A stretch of DNA of 64,000 nucleotides from NCBI GenBank assembly GCA_943735955.1, contig OX030958.1:6082126-6146125 (forward strand). The letters run 5' to 3'. Below are positions 53,842 to 64,000 of this stretch, one piece after another (position 1 is the stretch's first letter; the number at the start of each line of letters is the position of its first letter). This DNA is from Piscicola geometra. Taxonomy: Eukaryota; Annelida; Clitellata; Hirudinida; Piscicolidae. Below the pieces are notes generated by a model. It saw only the letters and a program-made list of their open reading frames with translations, was not told where the DNA came from and made no database searches. Made by a program: the position numbers and the translations under genes.

Positions 53842-54831
53842 ATGATAAAAATATTTCTGAACAATCCTAAACCGAGGTACTCTTGTGGCGATGTTATTGA
53901 AGGGAAATGCTGTGTAAAGGTTAAAAAGAAACTTAGTTTCAAAACATTCTACTTGGAACTTAGCGGTGAGTCGAGGGTCTGCTGGACAGAAAACTCGGGG
54001 CATGATAGCACTACCTACTCGTCTACTTGCCAGATCTTCAAGGCTACGACAGTTTTTGCTGTCAGCAATGACAAAAATAACAACAAACCAATAACTTTAA
54101 ATGGAGGTACCCACGAATATTTATTCAGAATGGAAGTGCCTTTCGGCAATGTCCCATCTTCATTTAAAAGCCAAATTGGAAAAATTAAATACGAATTGAA
54201 AGCTGTAATCGTAAGAACTATTCGTTTTAATCTCAAATCGTCTGTAGCTGTGCTCATAACCAATCCTGCGTCGACTCTGCATCCTCTTCTCGTAGAACCA
54301 ATAGTTACAGAAATGGAAAAACAAGTCAAACGTTGCTGCTGTATAAAGCTTGGCATAGTTCGGTTATCACTCAGCCTCAATAAAACCGGATTCCAATGCC
54401 AAGAGAAAGTTTTCTTCTCATTAAATATTAAAAACTATTCTCAAAAACCTATAACAGCAAAAGCTCTCATCATGAGAGTTGAAACTTATGTGGCAATTGG
54501 AAGTTCATATACCACTCATAACAGGATCGCAATAACTCGTAGTCAAGAATACACGACGGAAGAGGCAACTTGGAGTGGATTTCTTGAGGTTCCACCATTA
54601 TCGGACATTTCTATCCTGAATTGTGAAAATCTTTCAGTTTGCTTCCTTTTCGAGGCTAGTATAAAGATGTATGGTGCTCCTAAGGTGGAAGTAACTCAGC
54701 CCATCGTCATAGGCCTTCCCATCCCTTGCACCATAGCACTCCCACACGCTCCTGCAATCAACGACTCATCTGCCAATCAAATCATCTACCAGCCATCTTC
54801 AATCCACCAAACAGCGCCATTATATAATTGA
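53842..54831 (+). CDS. Alpha-arrestin (arrestin domain-containing protein), intronless
   Basis: Adaptor of the ARRDC/alpha-arrestin family that links membrane cargo to ubiquitin ligases. 329 residues in one frame. Arrestin-N is ~1-145: KIFLNNPKPRYSCGDVIEGK, FYLELSGESRVCWTE, EYLFRMEVPFGNVPSSFKSQ, GKIKYELKAVIVR. Arrestin-C is ~165-285: GIVRLSLSLNKTGFQCQEKV, LNIKNYSQKPI, VPPLSDISILNC, VTQPIVIGLPIPC. The short Ser/Gln/Pro tail (YQPSSIHQTAPLYN) has no PPxY, the motif that recruits NEDD4 ligases in vertebrate ARRDC1-4, so any ligase link would differ. The family is often expanded in invertebrates and single-exon copies suggest retroposition. AATAAA at 54915 lies 84 bp past the stop. Confidence 0.92.
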   Translation: MIKIFLNNPKPRYSCGDVIEGKCCVKVKKKLSFKTFYLELSGESRVCWTENSGHDSTTYSSTCQIFKATTVFAVSNDKNNNKPITLNGGTHEYLFRMEVPFGNVPSSFKSQIGKIKYELKAVIVRTIRFNLKSSVAVLITNPASTLHPLLVEPIVTEMEKQVKRCCCIKLGIVRLSLSLNKTGFQCQEKVFFSLNIKNYSQKPITAKALIMRVETYVAIGSSYTTHNRIAITRSQEYTTEEATWSGFLEVPPLSDISILNCENLSVCFLFEASIKMYGAPKVEVTQPIVIGLPIPCTIALPHAPAINDSSANQIIYQPSSIHQTAPLYN

Positions 54832-55153
54832 GGAACATGGAATATTCAGAGCTTCTATTCAGTGCAGCTATTTTGGTAGCTCGAACACATTCTGCAAAAG
54901 ATACTTATATGAACAATAAATCCATTTATGAAGGGGTGAAACTAATTTTGACCTTTGTATTTTGACTTTGCTATTGGGCTTATTCCTCTTCTGTGGTCGT
55001 AACACAGCTCAACTCAATGTTAATTTTTATTTTATTTTCAACTGAGATGTTTTATTAGGTTCTCTTGTAAACACTGATGCAAAGAAACCTGCTTTCTCAT
55101 GGCCTATATCCGCCTTACCGTCAGTGTTGTTGGTTTTATTCAAGTCCGAAGAG

Positions 55154-55497
55154 CATGGGCGGCGATCCTGGGGGGGTCCTTGGGTCCGGACCTCCCCTCT
55201 TTTTGGTAGTGAAGGAGTCCGCTTCAATGTAGACTTCCCACTTTTTTCCATAAAAACATTTTTAAAGTCTTGTTTTGATGCGAGCATAATCTTTAAGCAT
55301 GGCATAAAAACAGAATGTTCACATAGTAATACATTGTGAGTATGTTTAGTTATAGTTATAGCTGTCTAAAATAAAAAATTTCATTCGTATTGATACAGAA
55401 GTTTAAAAAAAATGTTAAGTGGGGGGAGGAGGGGACCGGACCCCCCAGGATCGTCCATGCTGGTTAGGTTAAGATTTGCAGCAGATCGCCGCCCCTG
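55154..55497 (+). mobile_element. hAT-like MITE family A, full-length copy
   Basis: 344 bp with ends CATGGGCGGCGATCCTGG and CAGCAGATCGCCGCCCCTG; GGGCGGCGATC is perfectly inverted. Possible degenerate 8-bp duplication CCGAAGAG/CCTAAGGC (5 of 8). It is the best reference copy for the family in this window. Confidence 0.75.
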
Positions 55498-55499
55498 CC

Positions 55500-56213
55500 T
55501 AAGGCAACGCTTTGAAATTTTGAAATCAATGATTATCCAACTTGAATATAACGAAATCTTTAAAAAAAATCGTGAGTTCATTATCAACAAAAAAATGTGC
55601 AACACAAACCAAATTCAGACATCCCTAAGGCGTATCATCAAAGAAGACAGGACACAACATTTCTCATATTTTATCTCGCTTATCCCTTCATTAAAGTCTG
55701 GTTTTCGTTTAGGTCATAATTTTGAATCATCCATTTTAAAACTTTATAATGACTTCATAAATGCCTTTGATAATAAAAACTGATCTGTACTCGTTTTTTT
55801 CAGATTATTCTGACGATATTGATACTGTCGATCACTAATTATTACTTATATTAGTCGAAAATAGGTTCTAAATAAATGATTCTCAGTTTTTATGGATTAA
55901 GCCATATTTATGCCTTTGAACTATCTTCTATGATTTCCTCTCCTTCTCTCAACTTCCTATCCTATGTTGTATGTCAGCTTTGATAAATTATCTTATAATA
56001 CTGTGGTCATCTATCGAAATTTTAACGGTAACTTCCGTTAAATTCGACACAAAATAACTTGTTAACAAAAATTAACTTTTGATTGAATATTGTACTTTAG
56101 TTTCAGTACTTTTACTTTGAATTGTTTAAAATATATTAAAACTATTTCAACGACCATTACTTAAGTTTTTATTAAAACGAACTTTCATGACAAAAACAAA
56201 TGCAAATATTTTA
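55500..56213. other. Spacer between arrestin and RPF2
   Basis: An open frame continues from the MITE to 55783 (+) with protein-like composition (IKEDRTQHFSYFISLIPSLK), without known domain, ATG context or splice sites. Otherwise AT-rich. Confidence 0.35.
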
Positions 56214-56237
56214 TTTATTTCATAAAATTAAAAAAAA

Positions 56238-59575
<3,338 letters not shown>

Positions 59576-59937
59576 TTTGTTTTAACCCAAATAATCCAGA
59601 AATTATAACACTTTATCGCAAGAGAGAGAAACACGTGAGCTAAAAGTGGACTTTTAATATTTCTACCCACAGGTTTTTATCAGTAAACAAATATTGTTGA
59701 ATTGCAATTTATGATTAATTTTCATTTAATAATAATAATAATTATTTGCACATACTTAAAAATTAAATTTAATAGTATTTTCTTTATTAAACATCGTTCT
59801 AACTTTTAATAAATTTTACATGACTGTTTCTAATAGCTATAATTAATATAGTATAATATAAAATAAGTTTTTAACTTCAAATATATAGTTTAATTTTTTT
59901 AAACTTACATTATTTTGAGTATCAGAAAGTAGAGAGA
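59576..59937. promoter_or_regulatory. Divergent promoter region of RPF2 and AURKAIP1
   Basis: 362 bp separate the RPF2 ATG (minus, 59575) from the AURKAIP1 ATG (plus, 59938). It is AT-rich with AAGAGAGAGAAACACGTGAGC near 59620, which includes CACGTG, the E-box bound by MYC/MAX-type factors. No TATA box is convincing. Confidence 0.5.
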
Positions 59938-61120
59938 ATGTTGAAGGTGATCAGCGGGCTGAAAGGAGCCTTGAAGATCAACAAACAATTAAGTAGGTAG
60001 CTTAAAATGAGAAAAGTATAATAAAATAAAAATGCATATCATTTATTAAGTATAAATATGTGCAAATATAAAAAACCTTTTCTAAAGGTGTTTTTAACTG
60101 ATTGATCATCAATCGTGGATTCAATAATTATTTTTCTCTTACAGGAACAATCTTCGATTCGGCTGCCACTCACGATTTCAACAAACCATCTCTTCCACCA
60201 CTTCTATTCACAACCACTCCTCTCAACAAGGAGCTTCCTCCACAGCACATAAACCACCCCATCATTGATCCCACTCCACTCAAACACAAAATAGAAAAGT
60301 TTGACCCGCTACCTTGCAATCCTATCATTCTACCCACTCCACAAGTATAATACTTTAGGCTTTTTGAATAATCCTATATTTTTTATTAATAATAGTAATA
60401 TTAGTAATTATATAATTTTTTCATTTAAGATTTTATTTTTACTATTTTTTCATTAAATTATATTAATTGATAGATTAGCAAAAATATCTACTAATTACAA
60501 TTCTTTTCTACAGGTCAACCCAATAGAGGATGGGGTCAAAGACAAACCCACCTTACACCTTATGCCACTTTTGGTCACTATTAGAAGGTAATATCTTTAA
60601 AGTGAAAAAAAATTATTTTTTTATTACAAAAATTTTTTTATATACAATTTTGTTGGTCCATTTACTTGTCATTAAAATAAGTTATTTAACCCTTCAATGC
60701 AACAGGAAAAAAATGAAAAAGCACAAACGCAGAAAGTTGAAGAGGAAACTGTTGTTTGTGAAGAGGAAGTTCAGACATGCTCAAGCCAAGATCAAGGAGA
60801 AGAAGGTGGAGAAGGAGGGGGGGGGAGAGATGGAGGAGAGAGAGCGTTGAAAAGTAGATAGAAGGAAAGAGGGATGGATGAAAGATAAATATATCATTCT
60901 AAACATTCCAACCTCAATTTTTCAGATCGTCGACTACGAGATGAAGCAGCGCAAGTGGGGCGAGGATTACGACGCAGTGGCCAATCTGAAGATCACCTTA
61001 GATGCGGCCAGGAAGGCTGGCTGGGGCATCGATGTCATTGCAGAGTACAAGGCCTCCAAGAGAAGGGAGGGCAGTCAAGATGGTCGAGATGGCGGTAGTG
61101 GTGGTGATAAGTTTCAATGA
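59938..61120 (+). CDS. AURKAIP1: AURKAIP1 / mitochondrial ribosomal protein mS38
   Basis: Mitochondrial small-subunit protein mS38 (described in vertebrates as Aurora kinase A interacting protein; yeast COX24). Five exons 59938-59992, 60145-60344, 60514-60587, 60706-60805, 60926-61120, in phase, 207 residues like the vertebrate protein. The N-terminus MLKVISGLKGALKINKQL is basic and amphipathic, as expected for mitochondrial import. A Pro-rich middle (PSLPPLLF, DPLPCNPIILPTPQ) precedes the diagnostic C-terminal basic block VTIRRKKMKKHKRRKLKRKL (compare vertebrate RRRKMNHHKYRKL). The block after it is EMKQRKWGEDYDAVANLKIT. A Gly/Asp tail (DGRDGGSGGDK) is extra. It lies head to head with RPF2. 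Confidence 0.88.
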
Positions 61121-61405
61121 TTGATTGATTATTTTTGACTTTTAAAGTAAGAAATTAAGGTGTTGAAAATGAATTTAAAATAACTAAACACGGGGTTTTT
61201 CTATTTTACAAAACTACAAACTCGAATATGCTATGTTAAATGGTTACAAAGTCGGCGATTATCACGACAATAATGTGGACGCTAAACTATGAACGCTTCT
61301 ACATAATATTATATATAATAATATATCTATTATAAAATATTGTAATATAATATATATCAACAAAAATTAAAACACAACACCAAAAGCTGCACCATTCACA
61401 ACTGT

Positions 61406-63815
61406 TCACAAGACGCACAAATTCTTCTGCGGCTTGCAAAAAAGTCCCAACCAGGCGGCAATCTTCCAGAGGCACGATCCAAACAAACAGTATCCCAAGC
61501 GGAGAAGAGCCGAGTCCTTCCCGATGATGTACGTGTCTCGAGGATTTTCATCGAAGAGGGCGCTCAAATAAGCCTCTGTCACCTTTTTTAGGTCTTTACC
61601 CGACAGCAAACTGCTGTATCGGTTCACCGTGTCGTATGCTGTTCGTGTGTTTATGGTAAACTTATTAGTGAAAAGAATTGGAAAGCAACATTTTTATTTA
61701 AAAGTTTAATGAAAAATATTGTCAATACAAACTTGGAAAAGCGTTGAACCAGAACATAACCTTTTTTGTAATATTTCTCTCCGTAGACATCTTTAACGCT
61801 GTCGTGCATGTCCACCCAGCATTTCTTGAAGTTGCTCTTGAGGTGAAGGGAAAAGGCGGTGTTGTGCAAGCCTGGCTGCATCGTCACCACCCTTATGCCA
61901 AAGTCCTTCAACTCTACCCTGGAGGGATATGTAGTGAGATAAGAGTTAAAGATAACAAAACGTTTTTAACACTATTATTTTTTCAGATCGAAAAATTTAA
62001 CTTAAATAACACAAATTTTAAAATTTTACATTAAAAAATTATTATTAAACTTCAAAGAGGAAACTTAGTCTGAAAATGCACCAACCTGAGGATTTGTGAA
62101 AGAGACTGTAGGGCTGCCTTGGAGGTTGAGTAGGGGGAGGAGAGAGGGATGGGGTGGGTGGACAAGATGCTCGTCATATTCACCACTCTGGGCGTCTCTG
62201 AAACTGTCGTTGATGAGTTTAAAGTTTTGACTAGTTGACGGAATGTTCGACTGTAGCCATGAGTGGCGATCCTGTGGGGTCATGGGGTCCGGACCCCCCC
62301 CCATCTTTTTGGTAGTGAAGGGGTTCGCCTTAATGTGAACCCTCCACTGTTTTCAATAAAAACCTTTTAAACTCTTTTTTTGATGCGAACATAATTGTCA
62401 AACATGGCATAAAACAGAATTTTTAAATACTAATACATTGTGAGTTTGTGTGGTTATAGTTATAGCTGTCTAAATTAAAACTTTTTAATGCTTACTTAAA
62501 TATTGGTATAAAAAGAGAAGTTAAAATTGTTTTTTAAGTGGGGAGAAGGACGGTCCAGACCCCAGGACCCTCCAGGATCCTCCATGCTGGTTAGACCCCC
62601 CAAGATTTGCAGCAGATCGCCGCCCCTGACTAGCTATATCTAGAGAATCTTTAATTGAAACTAATAAATAAATAAATAAAATCAATAAAAAAACTAAAGT
62701 AAAAGTTGTTAAAAACCATTGACTGGTTTGAGGAGAGGAAGCATCGTCAGCAGCACCCTCACTGGACCTGCCAGAATAATAAACGAGCTTTTAAGAATTT
62801 ATGAACATTAACAAGTTTTTGGGGGAAAATATATTTTCTATTTAGATGATGATGATGATCATCATCATCATCCCTAGCCTCATCATCATCACCACCCATA
62901 AAGTTGGTTTCCATGACGGAGGAGTAGTGTTCGTGGTTGAGCCAGGGCAGAGGAGCAAACACGCCTGCAACTCCTGCATTGTTCACTATAGCCCATAGTC
63001 CTGCGTGATGAACATCGTGATGATGGTTATGGTGGAAGTGATGGTGATGATGACGGTGGTTATGGTGGTGATGGTGTAGTGATGATGATGATAATGATGT
63101 GTTTTTGATGGTAATGAAGATGATGATGGTGACGGAAACCATGATGTAAGAACCAGTAAAAATTTAGTAACAAAAGTGTATGTAAAATAAAATTATATAA
63201 TTTTATTAAAATCCAAAAGAAAAATTTCCCATTCGTTCAACCTTTTCCCTTTGGCAAATTTTCCAGCACAAAATTCCTAAAGTCGTTAACGCTGGCTTCT
63301 TGCGTGACGTCCAGCTGGAATGGCTTGACGTTATCGGAAAGATCTTCGCGTATCTCGGTGACTCCTTGCTCGCCGAAACAACCCGCGAATACCTGCAAGA
63401 GAAAAGGTGGGTGGAAGGATGTGCATAGTTTGTTGTGGAGTGGTATGGTTGGTGAAAATGCGTTGAATTTAAGAATAAAATTATTAATTGTGATTTAAAA
63501 ATACCTATTTTTTTTAATTTAAAAAAAAGCCACTCACCTTGCAGCCTAGCTCGTCCAGCCTCGTGCACAACTCCTTGCCGAATCCACTGTCACATCCCGT
63601 TATCAAGACATACCTTCATTTCGAGGAATTTTCATCCGTTTTTATTGAATTTAATTCTCATAAACTGAAGCTGATTAATAAACTAATTAGCACGATTATT
63701 CATTCAAAATTCACCTTTCATTAATCCTATCCACCTTCTTTTCTGCACGCACAATTTTCAAAAATTTGTAGATGATGTACACAGTGACGCATAAAAAGAC
63801 AGCGACATTAAACAT
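61406..63815 (-). CDS. Short-chain dehydrogenase/reductase, retinol/17-beta-hydroxysteroid dehydrogenase type
   Basis: Microsomal NAD(P)-dependent oxidoreductase resembling the RDH/HSD17B6 (SDR9C) group. Eight exons on the minus strand: 63715-63815, 63538-63613, 63242-63392, 62896-63000, 62717-62767, 62086-62197, 61761-61918, 61406-61638; GT-AG and in phase, 328 residues, the usual length. N-terminal anchor MFNVAVFLCVTVYIIYKFL. Cofactor motif YVLITGCDSGFGKELC (TGxxxGxG), VFAGCF, LDVTQE, LWAIVNNAGV (NNAG), catalytic Ser in VVNMTSIL, catalytic YSTSK (YxxxK), then VELKDFGIRVVTMQPGLHNT. The C-terminus has a second hydrophobic stretch GYCLFGSCLWKIAAWLGLF typical of the group. Intron 5 contains a MITE and intron 4 a (CAT)-rich tract. 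The substrate cannot be told from sequence. The start ATG at 63813 is the first that gives the anchor. Confidence 0.93.
62258..62628 (+). mobile_element. hAT-like MITE family A copy in the SDR intron
   Basis: Starts CATGAGTGGCGATCCTGTGG and ends GCAGCAGATCGCCGCCCCTG. The interior CATGGCATAAAACAGAATTTT and TAGCTGTCTAAAT matches the 55154 copy. It lies wholly inside intron 5 of the SDR gene, between exons at 62086-62197 and 62717-62767. Confidence 0.75.
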
Positions 63816-64000
63816 TTTTCGCCCTGCTGTTGTCTTGGCTTTGGTGTTATATAATTTTGTCAGCACACGCTTTTGTATGTGTTTCTCCGCACCAGTCCTA
63901 AACACACACAATATGTTGACTGAGAAGAAGGCATTGAGGGGTTTCAAAGGATGAAATATATAAAATTTCAAAAACGGAAGCAAAATACAATTTCTTTGAA

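Overview
The window is animal nuclear DNA. Genes are split by short GT-AG introns, the spacers are AT-rich, microsatellites and minisatellites are abundant, and transposon relics are scattered throughout. Gene content (SPOP, a MYO1A/B-type class I myosin, GTF2H2, RPF2, AURKAIP1/mS38, an alpha-arrestin, a retinol-dehydrogenase-like SDR, a glutamate-receptor-like protein, a chymotrypsin-fold protein) points to an invertebrate bilaterian, perhaps an annelid or mollusc. That placement is inference. Exon boundaries below were derived by hand from splice consensus, reading phase and recalled family alignments; no search was run.

Layout. 35-576: mariner-like MITE. 870-3926 (+): last four coding exons of SPOP. 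3927-10095: AT-rich spacer with nested transposon relics and two SINE/MITE composites. 10098-13887 (+): large acidic, low-complexity protein with a C-terminal membrane anchor. 13888-19615: spacer with a long (CA)n, a 10-bp minisatellite, an orphan signal-peptide exon behind a TATA box, and a hAT-like MITE. 19616-22833 (+): divergent ionotropic glutamate receptor ligand-binding domain with no pore. 22834-26111: repeats, including a ~260-bp (TA)n. 26112-39697 (+): complete 33-exon class I myosin. 40380-41525 (-): intronless GTF2H2 (TFIIH p44), convergent with the myosin. 42230-48779 (+): two-exon membrane protein with two PPxY motifs; its intron holds a LINE inserted in a 17-bp satellite. 49376-49488 (-): tRNA-derived SINE. 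50001-52102 (-): seven-exon secreted serine-protease homolog lacking catalytic His and Ser. 53842-54831 (+): intronless alpha-arrestin. 56238-59575 (-): eleven-exon RPF2. 59938-61120 (+): five-exon AURKAIP1/mS38, head to head with RPF2. 61406-63815 (-): eight-exon SDR.

Most genes are unrelated housekeeping or cell-biology genes. Two arrangements may matter: RPF2 (cytosolic 60S assembly) and AURKAIP1 (mitochondrial small subunit) share a 362-bp divergent promoter region, and GTF2H2 and the PPxY membrane protein share a ~0.7-kb one. The most unusual gene is the glutamate-receptor-like one: both LBD lobes are recognisable, but the M1-pore-M3 block is replaced by a Lys/Arg-rich stretch.
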